DNA from: Streptococcus lactarius
GTDB taxonomy: Bacteria > Bacillota > Bacilli > Lactobacillales > Streptococcaceae
DNA length: 44,050 nucleotides
Assembly (NCBI RefSeq): GCF_016642265.1
Contig: NZ_MRXX01000008.1
Location: 105,134-149,183 of the forward strand
Reading direction: 5' to 3'
Each line of letters starts with the position of its first letter. Positions within the stretch are counted from its first letter, which is position 1. A model generated the notes under the pieces. The model worked only from the letters and a program-made list of their open reading frames with translations. It was not told where the DNA came from and ran no database searches. Shown in pieces: positions 1-10,083 of the stretch. The position numbers were made by a program, and so were the translations under genes.

Positions 1-18
1 TTTGTCCCAGCCTCTTTT
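1..18 (+). terminator. Edge-truncated copy of a streptococcal terminator-like repeat
   Basis: The window opens with TTTGTCCCAGCCTCTTTT, the 3' arm and T-run of a hairpin. Its reverse complement recurs at 35107-35121 and at the extreme right end (44034-44050). The 5' arm would lie outside the window, so a gene to the left probably ends here. This is inferred from the complete hairpin seen at 35107-35132. Confidence 0.5.
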
Positions 19-101
19 AGTGGATGAGAGTGCATTTTTTTTTGATGAAAAGCCCTGCTCCTCCAAATAATAGGCCAGAGTCCCTATTTTAAGGGGATTT
101 A

Positions 102-110
102 TGGTATAAT
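102..110 (+). promoter_or_regulatory. Extended -10 promoter upstream of uppS
   Basis: TGGTATAAT is a perfect extended -10 element, 32 bases before the uppS start. No good -35 is visible at the usual spacing, which is tolerated by extended -10 promoters. It probably drives the uppS-cdsA-rseP-proS run, since those genes are tightly spaced and no later promoter stands out. Confidence 0.65.
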
Positions 111-142
111 GAAGCGATCAATATTGAAATAGGTAGAAAAAC

Positions 143-892
143 ATGTTTCCTTTTAAGAAAAAAGAAAAAAACGAAATTCCCTTAGAAGTCCCGAAACATA
201 TTGGCATCATCATGGATGGCAATGGCCGCTGGGCGAAAAAGCGGATGCAACCGCGTGTTTTTGGCCATAAGGCAGGAATGGAAGCCCTCCAAGAAGTGAC
301 CATTGCGGCGAAAAATATGGGGGTTCAGGTCTTGACGGTCTATGCCTTTTCTACGGAAAACTGGACGCGTCCGGAAGAGGAAGTCAAGTTCATCATGCAC
401 TTACCGGTGGAATTTTACGATCGCTTCGTTCCTGAATTGCATCGCAACAATGTCAAAATTCAAATGATTGGCGATACCAAGAAATTGCCAAAAGAAACCC
501 TAGAAGCTTTGGAAAGAGCTGAAGAAAAGACCAAGGACAACACAGGCTTGATTCTGAATTTTGCCCTCAACTATGGGGGACGTGCTGAAATTACTCAGGC
601 TGTGAAGCAACTGGCTCAAGAAGTGCGGGATAGCAATCTGAGCCCAGAAGAGATCACGGAAGATCGTATTGCTGATTGCCTCTATACGCAAAGTTTGCCT
701 CGTGATTTGAGGGATCCAGATTTGATTATCCGGACCAGTGGAGAGCTTCGCTTGAGCAATTTCCTTCCTTGGCAAGCTGCTTATAGCGAGCTTTATTTCA
801 CAGATGTGATGTGGCCGGATTTTGGAGAGGATGCACTACGGAGTGCCATAGTAGATTATAGCCATCGCCATCGGAGATTTGGCGGTGTTTAG
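143..892 (+). CDS. uppS: Undecaprenyl diphosphate synthase (cis-prenyltransferase)
   Basis: Condenses eight isopentenyl diphosphates onto farnesyl diphosphate to give the C55 lipid carrier used for peptidoglycan and wall polymers. The 249-residue length is normal for the family. The N-terminal signature HIGIIMDGNGRWAKKR holds the catalytic Asp (D25) and phosphate-binding residues. The C-terminal signature starting RTSGELRLSNF at residue 197 is the conserved diphosphate/Mg-binding segment. The ATG at 143 follows a modest AGGT ribosome site (131-134) and an extended -10. Its TAG stop overlaps the AGGAG ribosome site of cdsA, which indicates one transcript and probable translational coupling. 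The uppS-cdsA-rseP-proS order is typical of streptococci. Identity is secure. Confidence 0.96.
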   Translation: MFPFKKKEKNEIPLEVPKHIGIIMDGNGRWAKKRMQPRVFGHKAGMEALQEVTIAAKNMGVQVLTVYAFSTENWTRPEEEVKFIMHLPVEFYDRFVPELHRNNVKIQMIGDTKKLPKETLEALERAEEKTKDNTGLILNFALNYGGRAEITQAVKQLAQEVRDSNLSPEEITEDRIADCLYTQSLPRDLRDPDLIIRTSGELRLSNFLPWQAAYSELYFTDVMWPDFGEDALRSAIVDYSHRHRRFGGV

Positions 893-898
893 GAGAAA

Positions 899-1705
899 AT
901 GATGACAAAAGATTTACAAAAACGTGTGATTTTTGGTGGAATTGCCCTGCTCTTTTTCATTCCAACAGTGATGGTTGGGGGGGTATTCTTCCAGATTGTA
1001 ATTGGCTTGATTGCCATGCTGGGTGTTCATGAATTGCTGAAGATGAAGGGGCTTGAGACTGCGACCTTTGAAGGGGCGCTCGCTATGTTGGCAGCCTTTG
1101 TATTGACCTTGCCGATTGAGGACTATTTGACTTACCTGCCCGCAGATGGCAATATGATTGCCTATGGTTTGGTGGTCTTGATCCTCATGGGAACAACGGT
1201 TCTCGCTCAACAGTATAACTATGAAGATGTGGTCTACCCCATTGCGTCCAGCTTCTATGTAGGGCTTGGTTTCCATTCTCTAGTAGATGCGCGCATCGCT
1301 GGTATTGACAAGGTCTTGTTGGCGCTCTTTATTGTTTGGGCGACAGATTCAGGTGCCTATCTGGTTGGTAGCCAGTTTGGCAAACGCAAGCTCATGCCTG
1401 CCGTTTCTCCCAATAAAACAGTTGAAGGCAGCCTAGGCGGGATCTTGTCAGCCGTTGCAGTGACCGTGATCTTTATGATGGTTGATCGCTCAGTGGCAGG
1501 TGGACATGGGTTGATCGCTATGATCTTCTTTACCATCCTCTTTAGTATCGCAGGTCAATTTGGTGACCTGGTAGAGAGTGCGATCAAACGCCACTTTGGT
1601 GTGAAGGATTCTGGGAAATTTATCCCCGGACATGGCGGTGTTTTGGACCGTTTTGATAGTTTGATTTTTGTATTTCCCTTGATGCATTTCTTAGGCTTGT
1701 TCTAG
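899..1705 (+). CDS. cdsA: Phosphatidate cytidylyltransferase (CDP-diacylglycerol synthase)
   Basis: Makes CDP-diacylglycerol from phosphatidic acid and CTP, the branch point for phosphatidylglycerol and cardiolipin. The protein is 268 residues and mostly hydrophobic, with several membrane segments. The family signature is near the C-terminus: SPNKTVEGSLGG at about residue 170, then FGDLVESAIKRHFGVKDSGK and GHGGVLDRFDS at about 244-254, which carry the metal/CTP-binding acidic residues. Two ATGs stand in tandem (899 and 902). The AGGAG at 891-895 is better spaced for 902, so the true protein may lack the first Met. The gene lies 6 bases after uppS and is followed by rseP in the same direction. 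Confidence 0.95.
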   Translation: MMTKDLQKRVIFGGIALLFFIPTVMVGGVFFQIVIGLIAMLGVHELLKMKGLETATFEGALAMLAAFVLTLPIEDYLTYLPADGNMIAYGLVVLILMGTTVLAQQYNYEDVVYPIASSFYVGLGFHSLVDARIAGIDKVLLALFIVWATDSGAYLVGSQFGKRKLMPAVSPNKTVEGSLGGILSAVAVTVIFMMVDRSVAGGHGLIAMIFFTILFSIAGQFGDLVESAIKRHFGVKDSGKFIPGHGGVLDRFDSLIFVFPLMHFLGLF

Positions 1706-1741
1706 AAATGAATCGTTAGAAAGGATAGTGCGGATAGAACG

Positions 1742-3001
1742 ATGCAATTTATTGCTTTTATTGTTATTTTTGGAGTGATCGTACTTGTCCATGAGTTTGG
1801 TCATTTCTATTTTGCGAAAAAATCGGGCATCCTGGTGCGAGAATTCTCAATCGGGATGGGACCCAAGATCTTTGCCCATATTGGTCAGGACGGGACAGCC
1901 TATACCATTCGGATCCTACCTTTAGGTGGCTACGTTCGGATGGCTGGCTGGGGGGAGGACACGACGGAGATTAAGACTGGTACTCCCGTCAGCTTGACAC
2001 TCAATGAGGCTGGTAAGGTCGTCCGGATCAATCTTTCTGGAAAGAATCTGGATCAGACAGCCCTTCCTATGAATGTTACCCAGTTTGACTTTGAAGATAA
2101 ATTAGAAATCACGGGCTTGGTTCTCGATGAGACAAAGACCTATGATGTCGATCATGATGCAACCATCGTTGAGGAAGATGGGACCGAAGTGCGGATTGCA
2201 CCGAGAGATGTTCAGTATCAGAATGCCAGCATTTGGGGACGATTAATCACCAACTTTGCGGGTCCTATGAACAACTTTATCCTCAGTATTATTGTCTACT
2301 CACTCTTAGCCTTTATGCGCGGTGGTGCGATTGACTATTACAGCAACAATGTTCAGGTAACACCTGATGGTGCGCTGGCTAAGGTTGGTGTCAAAAGCAA
2401 TGTTCAGATCCTTCAGGTAAACAACGATACCGTGAGCAACTGGGATGAATTGACAGATGCTGTGGAAAAGGCGACCAAGGACAGCAAGACTGCTCCGGAG
2501 TTAACCTTGAAAGTCAAGACAGATGGCAAAGAAAAAGAAGTCAAAGTGAAACCAACCAAATCAGGAGATCGTTACTATCTGGGTGTGACAAACGGGATCA
2601 AGACAGGCTTTATGGATAAGCTCTTGTCTGGTTTTACAGATACCTGGAATACAGCGACTCGGATTTTGGGAGCTTTGAAAGATATCATTTTCCACTTTAG
2701 TCTCAATAAACTGGGTGGTCCAGTTGCCATCTACAATGCCAGCTCACAAGCAGCTCAACTAGGAATTCCTGCTGTGTTATCCCTCATGGCCATGCTCTCG
2801 ATCAATATTGGAATTTTCAATCTGATCCCGATTCCAGCCTTGGATGGTGGAAAAATCTTGATCAACCTGATCGAAGTGGTCCGTAGAAAACCGCTCAAGC
2901 AAGAAGTAGAAACCTATATGACGCTCGCAGGTGTAGCTCTGATGGTGATCTTGATGATTGCTGTCACCTGGAACGATATTATGAAATTATTTTTGAAATA
3001 G
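1742..3001 (+). CDS. rseP: RseP/Eep site-2 intramembrane zinc metalloprotease
   Basis: Cleaves membrane-embedded peptides such as remnant signal peptides and anti-sigma factors. In streptococci the orthologue Eep matures peptide pheromones (family knowledge). The zinc motif HEFGH lies in the first membrane helix (H17, E18, H21). The second metal ligand motif [11 protein letters not shown] is at about 360-370 with D368. A PDZ domain falls at roughly 200-280 ([22 protein letters not shown]). The length of 419 fits Eep. The start follows AAGGATAG (1721-1728) and a closer GGATA. It sits between cdsA and proS with 36- and about 15-base gaps, so it is probably co-transcribed. Rgg-type pheromone sensing, a process Eep can serve, may be represented by the regulator at 28921. 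Confidence 0.94.
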   Translation: MQFIAFIVIFGVIVLVHEFGHFYFAKKSGILVREFSIGMGPKIFAHIGQDGTAYTIRILPLGGYVRMAGWGEDTTEIKTGTPVSLTLNEAGKVVRINLSGKNLDQTALPMNVTQFDFEDKLEITGLVLDETKTYDVDHDATIVEEDGTEVRIAPRDVQYQNASIWGRLITNFAGPMNNFILSIIVYSLLAFMRGGAIDYYSNNVQVTPDGALAKVGVKSNVQILQVNNDTVSNWDELTDAVEKATKDSKTAPELTLKVKTDGKEKEVKVKPTKSGDRYYLGVTNGIKTGFMDKLLSGFTDTWNTATRILGALKDIIFHFSLNKLGGPVAIYNASSQAAQLGIPAVLSLMAMLSINIGIFNLIPIPALDGGKILINLIEVVRRKPLKQEVETYMTLAGVALMVILMIAVTWNDIMKLFLK

Positions 3002-4867
<1,866 letters not shown>

Positions 4868-4870
4868 GAA

Positions 4871-4930
4871 AAAGCTTTCTGAGCTCTCACCAGGGTGGTG
4901 ATGAAACTCAGGAAGCTCTTTTATTTTTCT
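4871..4930. terminator. Bidirectional terminator between proS and the convergent lipoprotein gene
   Basis: Arms AAAGCTTTCTGAG (4871-4883) and CTCAGGAAGCTCTT (4907-4920) pair around a 23-base loop that contains a small extra hairpin. A T-rich tract follows on the + strand (4919-4928) and an A-rich tract precedes the stem, so it can stop transcripts from both converging genes. It overlaps the stop codon of the minus-strand gene. Confidence 0.7.
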
Positions 4931-5472
4931 TCTGTAAGACCGTTGTCCTTGAAATAGGTAAAGAGATCTTGAGGTTTACCTTTTAGATACTTCAACATTT
5001 GGGAGTTTTGCTCCCCACCCTGCTTCTCAATTATTTTTGCAAACTCTTCTTTTTGGATTTGAGAGAAGTCAATATGCATGATGTTGGTATATGTTTTTTT
5101 ATCATCAGCAATTTGAATGTCCGGATGCAGGCCTGCAACGTTAGTGAATCCGTTTTGGGAATTATTTTGGTCGATTTCAGGTTTAAAGGTTTCTTTTAAC
5201 TCAGCAACATCTAATTTTTGCATATCTTCCGGTATTGGGGCAACACCCATGATGGTCATCGACACAATCTCATCCTTCTCATAACCAATTTGAATTTTAT
5301 TTTTGTGGTTGTCCCCCAAGTCTTTGACAAAAGTTTTGGTTTTCACCTCGTCTGTTTTGGTTTGAGAGGTTTGGTGACTGGCAGATGCAGTAGTTGCTTT
5401 TTTAGCTTCTTGTCCTTGACCACAAGCTGTGAGAGTCAGCAGACAGGCGCTGGCTAGTAAAAATTTTTTCAT
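4921..5472 (-). CDS. Putative lipoprotein, possibly DUF1307/YehR-like
   Basis: A 183-residue secreted lipoprotein of unknown role. A lipoprotein signal peptide is clear: MKKFLLASACLLTLTAC with lipobox LTAC and modified Cys17. A Lys/Ser/Thr-rich linker follows, then a globular part of about 140 residues. The segment KIQIGYEKDEIVSMTIMGVA and the spacing after it recall the DUF1307 (YehR) lipoprotein family, but this is from memory and only moderate. I chose the start by AAGGAGTG just upstream on the minus strand. A longer reading from 5508 would bury the signal peptide. It is transcribed alone, towards proS, from an extended -10 promoter. The T7SS locus begins behind it, but nothing ties it to secretion. 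Confidence 0.75.
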   Translation of the reverse strand: MKKFLLASACLLTLTACGQGQEAKKATTASASHQTSQTKTDEVKTKTFVKDLGDNHKNKIQIGYEKDEIVSMTIMGVAPIPEDMQKLDVAELKETFKPEIDQNNSQNGFTNVAGLHPDIQIADDKKTYTNIMHIDFSQIQKEEFAKIIEKQGGEQNSQMLKYLKGKPQDLFTYFKDNGLTEEK

Positions 5473-5537
5473 AAACACTCCTTTTAGGATTTCATTTGTG
5501 TTTAGCATCCGTACAAACAGGTTTCTAAACTGTTTCC

Positions 5538-5546
5538 ATTATACCA
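5538..5546 (-). promoter_or_regulatory. Extended -10 promoter of the lipoprotein gene
   Basis: Read on the minus strand this is TGGTATAAT, identical to the uppS extended -10. It lies 65 bases upstream of the chosen lipoprotein start at 5472. Confidence 0.6.
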
Positions 5547-5637
5547 TAATGAAAATAAAAATGGCAATTTATGCAATTTATTAATTTATTTCTAGAAATT
5601 ATACAATAAAGTCGACATTTTTAATGGATGTGTTGAA

Positions 5638-5667
5638 TTAACATATAGAAAAAAATGGAGGTATAAT
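5638..5667 (+). promoter_or_regulatory. Distal candidate promoter upstream of esxA
   Basis: TTAACA (5638-5643), an 18-base spacer and a perfect TATAAT (5662-5667). It lies about 280 bases before esxA with no credible ORF between, so any transcript would carry a long leader spanning the dyads at 5732-5768. It could be a second T7SS promoter or an unannotated small RNA start. Confidence 0.4.
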
Positions 5668-5731
5668 TTCTTTGCATTATTACTAAATAAAGACTGTTGG
5701 GGGAAGGCTTTTGAGAAAATTATTACATTTC

Positions 5732-5768
5732 TGTGACAAATAATTACAGAGTTGTAACAAAGTTACAA
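5732..5768. promoter_or_regulatory. Two phased dyads upstream of the esxA promoter (probable operator)
   Basis: The first site, TGTGACAAATAATTACA (5732-5748), fits the GlnR/TnrA consensus TGTNA-N7-TNACA exactly. The second, TTGTAACAAAGTTACAA (5752-5768), is a perfect 7-base inverted repeat with a 3-base centre. Their centres are 20 bases apart, about two helical turns, and the second ends 25 bases before the -35 at 5794. The geometry suggests cooperative binding of one regulator. The GlnR assignment is only a consensus match in AT-rich DNA. Confidence 0.45.
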
Positions 5769-5793
5769 TGTTTTATCAGATGGTCCTCTAATC

Positions 5794-5822
5794 TTGACAT
5801 TCAAGCGATATTTCATTAAGAT
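5794..5822 (+). promoter_or_regulatory. Probable main promoter of esxA
   Basis: A perfect -35 TTGACA (5794-5799), a 17-base spacer and TAAGAT (5817-5822, 4 of 6 matches to TATAAT). The leader to the esxA ATG is about 120 bases. Two dyads lie just upstream. Confidence 0.6.
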
Positions 5823-5948
5823 AGTGTTAAGTAAATAATACAGACAGGGAGAAAAAGGTAAAATATACAGTTATCTGGTATTTTACTAATTCGTACTAAA
5901 GTATTGTTTATGAAAAAAATAAGGGTATCAGCCCAAAAGGAGAAACAT

Positions 5949-6236
5949 ATGGCTCAAATTAAATTAACTCCAGAAGACCTACGTCAATCAGCTCAACGCT
6001 ATGCACAAGGGTCTCAAGATATCGATCAAATCCTTACTACTTTGACTCATGAACAACAAGTCATCGATGCAAACTGGGATGGATCTGCATTTGATAGCTT
6101 TGAAGCACAATTCAACGAATTGTCTCCAAAAATCAAACAATTCGCTCAATTGTTGGAAGACATCAACGGTCAATTGATCAAAGTTGCTGATATCGTTGAA
6201 CAAACTGACCAAGATATCGCAGCACAAATCCACTAA
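5949..6236 (+). CDS. esxA: WXG100 protein EsxA, T7SSb substrate and structural component
   Basis: A small helical-hairpin protein of 95 residues secreted by the type VII system and needed for its function in Firmicutes. W43-D-G45 (ANWDGSAFD) is the WXG turn between two amphipathic helices. The start at 5949 has AAAGGAG at 5936-5942. A longer in-frame reading from 5904 lacks such a site and would add a basic extension foreign to the family. It is the first gene of the locus and is separated from esaA by two hairpin terminators. That layout should give more EsxA than machinery. No second WXG100 gene is present, so it probably forms a homodimer. Confidence 0.95.
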   Translation: MAQIKLTPEDLRQSAQRYAQGSQDIDQILTTLTHEQQVIDANWDGSAFDSFEAQFNELSPKIKQFAQLLEDINGQLIKVADIVEQTDQDIAAQIH

Positions 6237-6248
6237 GATGGTCTTGGA

Positions 6249-6290
6249 GGTGATCTTACTTCTCGTAGGTAGATCACCCTTTTGTCTTTT
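6249..6290 (+). terminator. First hairpin after esxA
   Basis: Arms GGTGATCT (6249-6256) and AGATCACC (6271-6278) are perfectly complementary around a 14-base loop. CTTTTGTCTTTT follows. It starts 12 bases after the esxA stop. Confidence 0.65.
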
Positions 6291-6299
6291 GATATATAG

Positions 6300-6345
6300 A
6301 AAATAGGGGTTAGATTCTTAATTCCTAACCCCTATTTTGTATCTA
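6300..6345 (+). terminator. Second, stronger hairpin between esxA and esaA
   Basis: A perfect 14-base inverted repeat, AAAATAGGGGTTAG (6300-6313) and CTAACCCCTATTTT (6325-6338), with an 11-base loop; the 3' arm ends in TTTT. With the hairpin at 6249 it forms a tandem pair that should limit read-through into esaA. No separate esaA promoter is evident in the 28 bases left before its start. Confidence 0.7.
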
Positions 6346-6366
6346 TGATTAGAAAAAGGAAAAGGT

Positions 6367-9300
6367 ATGGAAGCAAAACATAAAAAATGGTTAAAATACA
6401 TTGGTCAAAGTGCAATGGTGCTCCTTTTGATGGGAACTGTTGTCGGTTTATATACGTCTGTTCAGAAAGATCAAAGACAGAGGGAAGCAAAGGCCGTCCA
6501 AACCAAGGAAAATACCAAGCTCAACATCGCTGTAGTGAATGAAGATCAAGCGGTTAAGTTAAATGACAAAGAGTACAACCTCGGTGCGAGTTATGTAAAA
6601 AACATCGAGCGGGATAACTCACAAAACTGGTCGGTCCTTCCTCGTGGAGCAGCTGAAGCGGGACTTGCCGACGGAAAATATCAATTGTTGATTACAATTC
6701 CAAGTGACTTTTCTGAGAAGATCCTTGAAGTCAATGCGGTCAATGCAGAAAAGACGACAGTTACCTATAAGGTCAATGCTGCTGGAAATGCGCAAGTTGA
6801 AAACGAAGCCAATAAAGTTGCAAAAGATATTGTATCAGATCTCAGAAATCAGTTGGTGGATATGTATATGGTCAGCATTTTGAGCAACCTCTATACAGCT
6901 CAGAAAAATGTTGAGACAAGTAACAAGGTACAATCGACCAATATCGGTTCTTACCGGAGTAATTTGTTGGATTCAGCTCTGGATTCAAAGAATATTTTCC
7001 CAAGTCTTTATAGTTTATCGACGTCATCTGTCGAGTCAAATAACGCCTTGAAAACAGTTCTTGAATCGTATACACAGGCTTTTGACCAATTGAGCCAATC
7101 TCAAAGTCAATATGGTCAGAATTTTGATAGCTTGATCAAGCAACGCTCAAGTGACAAGATCAGCCATGAAGAATTCATGAATCAGCTTATGACCATGAAA
7201 CAGTCTGTGTTGAGTACACAGACGCAGGATTTGTATAAAAATCTGCAACAAAATCAAGATGCTATTACCAAGCAATTGAGCAAACCGGCTGAAGGCGATA
7301 CCTCTGGGACAAAAACTTATGCAAGTTTGACCCAGGATGTTAATGATCGGATTTCTGAACTGGAAAAAGGGATCCAAACAGAGCGCCAAAAACTGGATGA
7401 CCATGAGAAGAACATCGAAACTTCTGTAAAGGCAAAAATCCTAGACTACTATGGTTTAAAAGAAGGCGACAAGGTGACCCTTCGTACCTTGCTTGGAAAG
7501 CAAAGTATTGATACCATCAGCAAGTTACGAACCAAAGCAGATGATGCCATTCGTACAGCCATTGAAAAACTTCCATCTTTAGACCCTGCGAGTCTGAATC
7601 TCAACAAGTATGGAAATCTCAATGCAACGATTGATTTTGATAGTGCTTTTGCTGCTGGAATAAAGGCGCAACCAAAAGGGAACGCCGATGATTTGAAACG
7701 ATTGGCTGCTGAAGTAGATGCCAAATCAACTGCAGTTGCAACGATCCTCAATGCCAAATCTGGGAAACAAAAGGTTAGTATCCAAGTACCTACCGGAGTC
7801 AAGGTGGATACCTGGACCTATGATGGAACGACTTATTCAGGTAACGCTGAGCAGGAAGTCGAACTAAAAGATGGCAAACCAATTCAAATTCACCTCGCTG
7901 AAGATGGAGGGGCCATGCCAAGTACGATTGATGTTGACGTCCTTGTGAATGGGGTTTCTTCTACCAGTGTGACCGTTTCTGCTGATGACTTGAAATTAGC
8001 TGTTGCCAACTATGCGGCGAAAGCAAGTGAAATTGCCTTGAATTATCAACGTGCAGGAGCATTGATCGATGCCTACTATCCTGCAGATGAAAAAGGAAAT
8101 CGCCATTCAATCTTCGATCCGATTGAGGATATGGATTTGACGGGCGCTCTAGTCGATGTCGTGAAGACTGCAGTCGAAGGCAATATCAAGGAATACCGTA
8201 CCAGCATTGATACAGACGGAAAAGGGGATGCGACTAAGGGCGTGAGGGCCCAATTAGACGGTACTCTTAAACAATTGAAAGACTTGGGACCACAATTGTC
8301 TGCAAATCTTTTAGCTATTGAAAATGCTAACAAAAATCTTACCGCAAATATCAATGATCAATTAACACAATATGCTGAACTTCAGAAAAAATTAGATGCT
8401 ATCTCGACGGCGCAGGAAACAGACAACCAAGCGCAAACGAAGACAGATGCAGACTTGTCATCTCTCGGTTCTGAATACACCTCTCTTTTGAGCTCAACCG
8501 AAGGGGTTAAGAGTTCTTCTAGAAGCAATGTCGAAGCTGCCAATTCTACCAATGAAATCTTTAACCAATTGAATAAGGAATTGCAACGGGCACAAGGCAA
8601 TACAGAGAAATTGTCCAACAATGCAGAAAGCTTGATGGGTGAATTTGATAAGGAATTGTCTGAAAACGGAAACTTTGTTGAATCCTTCCGTAAAGTCTTC
8701 AACAATGCCTATGAAAACGGGGTTCCTAATGAAGTCTTGTTGGACTTCTTGTCAAATCCAGTCGCAGAAAAATCTTCTTCTGTCAAAGCCACTATCAACG
8801 TCTACCGTCCATTTATCTGGATCTTTATGTTGGAAGTCTTGAGCCTCTTTACGGCTTATCTCTTTGCGACACAACCGATCATCCGCAAGGTCAAAGACCG
8901 CTTTAAGTTGGATCGCTTGCAAGAATCCGATATCTTATCTGTTGGTGTCCTCGTAGGGCTTTCCCTCATCTTGGGCTTGGTGACTGGTATGGTTTCAAGT
9001 ATTCAACTCTCAGTTGGTCGTGAATACGTGCCTTCTTGGGTCTTGTTAGCGGTATTGGCAGGCTTTGTTCTCGTACAGCTCCAATACTTCCTCTTGAAAC
9101 ACTTCCGTGTGGTTGGAATGGGAATTTCCTTCTTCATGCTGATCAGCTATGTCTACCTGTCCAGCGCGATCGGAACGACCGCGACCTTGTCAGGCCTTCC
9201 AGCCTTTGTGAAAAATGTCAACCTCCTTTCTATTTTAGAAGGACAGTTTGCGGGTTACTTTGATGGACAAACAGCCAGCTTTGGCGTCTTCTTTGGATTA

Positions 9301-9387
9301 TTGGTCTTCTTTGGACTTCTAGCTGTGGCCAATATCTTCATTCCAAAGAAATTCACTCAAACAAAGGAAATTGAATCAAGCTTATGA
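6367..9387 (+). CDS. esaA: T7SSb membrane protein EsaA (YueB-like)
   Basis: A core membrane component of the Firmicute type VII apparatus with a long extracellular stalk. It has 1006 residues, the usual size class. One N-terminal membrane helix lies at about 11-28, followed by a large extracellular region rich in coiled coil with Gln/Asn/Ser-rich helices. From about residue 814 to 992 come five C-terminal membrane helices. This topology is diagnostic for EsaA/YueB, which in Bacillus is also the phage SPP1 receptor (family knowledge). The start follows AAAAAGGAAAAGG. The stop overlaps the essA start in ATGA, implying translational coupling. It comes after two hairpins downstream of esxA. Confidence 0.94.
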   Translation: MEAKHKKWLKYIGQSAMVLLLMGTVVGLYTSVQKDQRQREAKAVQTKENTKLNIAVVNEDQAVKLNDKEYNLGASYVKNIERDNSQNWSVLPRGAAEAGLADGKYQLLITIPSDFSEKILEVNAVNAEKTTVTYKVNAAGNAQVENEANKVAKDIVSDLRNQLVDMYMVSILSNLYTAQKNVETSNKVQSTNIGSYRSNLLDSALDSKNIFPSLYSLSTSSVESNNALKTVLESYTQAFDQLSQSQSQYGQNFDSLIKQRSSDKISHEEFMNQLMTMKQSVLSTQTQDLYKNLQQNQDAITKQLSKPAEGDTSGTKTYASLTQDVNDRISELEKGIQTERQKLDDHEKNIETSVKAKILDYYGLKEGDKVTLRTLLGKQSIDTISKLRTKADDAIRTAIEKLPSLDPASLNLNKYGNLNATIDFDSAFAAGIKAQPKGNADDLKRLAAEVDAKSTAVATILNAKSGKQKVSIQVPTGVKVDTWTYDGTTYSGNAEQEVELKDGKPIQIHLAEDGGAMPSTIDVDVLVNGVSSTSVTVSADDLKLAVANYAAKASEIALNYQRAGALIDAYYPADEKGNRHSIFDPIEDMDLTGALVDVVKTAVEGNIKEYRTSIDTDGKGDATKGVRAQLDGTLKQLKDLGPQLSANLLAIENANKNLTANINDQLTQYAELQKKLDAISTAQETDNQAQTKTDADLSSLGSEYTSLLSSTEGVKSSSRSNVEAANSTNEIFNQLNKELQRAQGNTEKLSNNAESLMGEFDKELSENGNFVESFRKVFNNAYENGVPNEVLLDFLSNPVAEKSSSVKATINVYRPFIWIFMLEVLSLFTAYLFATQPIIRKVKDRFKLDRLQESDILSVGVLVGLSLILGLVTGMVSSIQLSVGREYVPSWVLLAVLAGFVLVQLQYFLLKHFRVVGMGISFFMLISYVYLSSAIGTTATLSGLPAFVKNVNLLSILEGQFAGYFDGQTASFGVFFGLLVFFGLLAVANIFIPKKFTQTKEIESSL

Positions 9388-9839
9388 AAAAAATGATGTA
9401 TCTTCTCTTTGTCTTTAGTCTCTTACCAGTGGTTGTGGCGTCTGCAGATGATTTTATTGACAATCGTCTGCAGGTCAACAACTCACGTCTGGAGACGGAT
9501 GAGGAAAAGACGCTCGGTGGCCAATTGGATGCGACGGAGTCTCTTTTCAACGAGAAGGATCAAAAGAAATTAGCAGATGAAAAACGCCAGCAAGAGAAAC
9601 AATTGACCGATTCAGACGGCCAGTTGTTTTCTGCTATAAAGGCAAAGAAAAAAACAGGGCCTGAAGCGGACCTGTTTCAGCCAGGAAATCAGAAATTATC
9701 TAAATTTGAGTCCCACGAGGAGAACAATTCGGCTAGCTTGTCGGATTTCATCCCAGCTTTGCAGATGCTGGCTTGGAGCGTTCTGCTCTTTGGAACGGCT
9801 GGCTACATTTCCTATCGAATCTATAGAAAAGAGGCCTAA
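9384..9839 (+). CDS. essA: T7SSb membrane protein EssA
   Basis: A small core subunit of the type VII apparatus, 151 residues. A cleavable-looking signal or N-terminal helix (MKKMMYLLFVFSLLPVVVAS) is followed by a charged, Lys/Glu/Gln-rich outer segment and a C-terminal membrane helix at about 122-145 (ALQMLAWSVLLFGTAGYISY). Its identity rests on this topology and on its place between esaA and esaB, as sequence conservation of EssA is low. It overlaps esaA by four bases and abuts esaB with no gap. Confidence 0.88.
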   Translation: MKKMMYLLFVFSLLPVVVASADDFIDNRLQVNNSRLETDEEKTLGGQLDATESLFNEKDQKKLADEKRQQEKQLTDSDGQLFSAIKAKKKTGPEADLFQPGNQKLSKFESHEENNSASLSDFIPALQMLAWSVLLFGTAGYISYRIYRKEA

Positions 9840-10082
9840 ATGGACCAACATATCAATGTCACTTTCCGTATGAATGGGGCAAGTCATGACCTAAGGATCC
9901 CGACGCGGGTGGAGGTGCGACGCTTGATTCGGGAATTGGATCAGATCTTTGGGTCTGCTCTAAATCCTAGAAGCAAGTATCAGTTGCGCGTGGTAAATAA
10001 AGGCATCTTGCTGGATGAAGGCAAGGTGGTGCAAGACTATCCGATCACAAGTGGTGATCTGATCGAGATTGAGGAGTGGTAA
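9840..10082 (+). CDS. esaB: Ubiquitin-like T7SSb protein EsaB (YukD)
   Basis: An 80-residue cytosolic protein with a ubiquitin-like fold predicted from the beta-grasp pattern: HINVTFRMNG, RRLIRELDQIFG, YQLRVVNKGILLDEGKVVQDY, ITSGDLIEIEEW. In Firmicute systems EsaB is required for secretion and may have a regulatory role (family knowledge). The start codon follows the essA stop directly, so it is probably translated by coupling. The GAGGAG at its 3' end serves as the ribosome site of essB. Confidence 0.93.
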   Translation: MDQHINVTFRMNGASHDLRIPTRVEVRRLIRELDQIFGSALNPRSKYQLRVVNKGILLDEGKVVQDYPITSGDLIEIEEW

Positions 10083-10083
10083 G

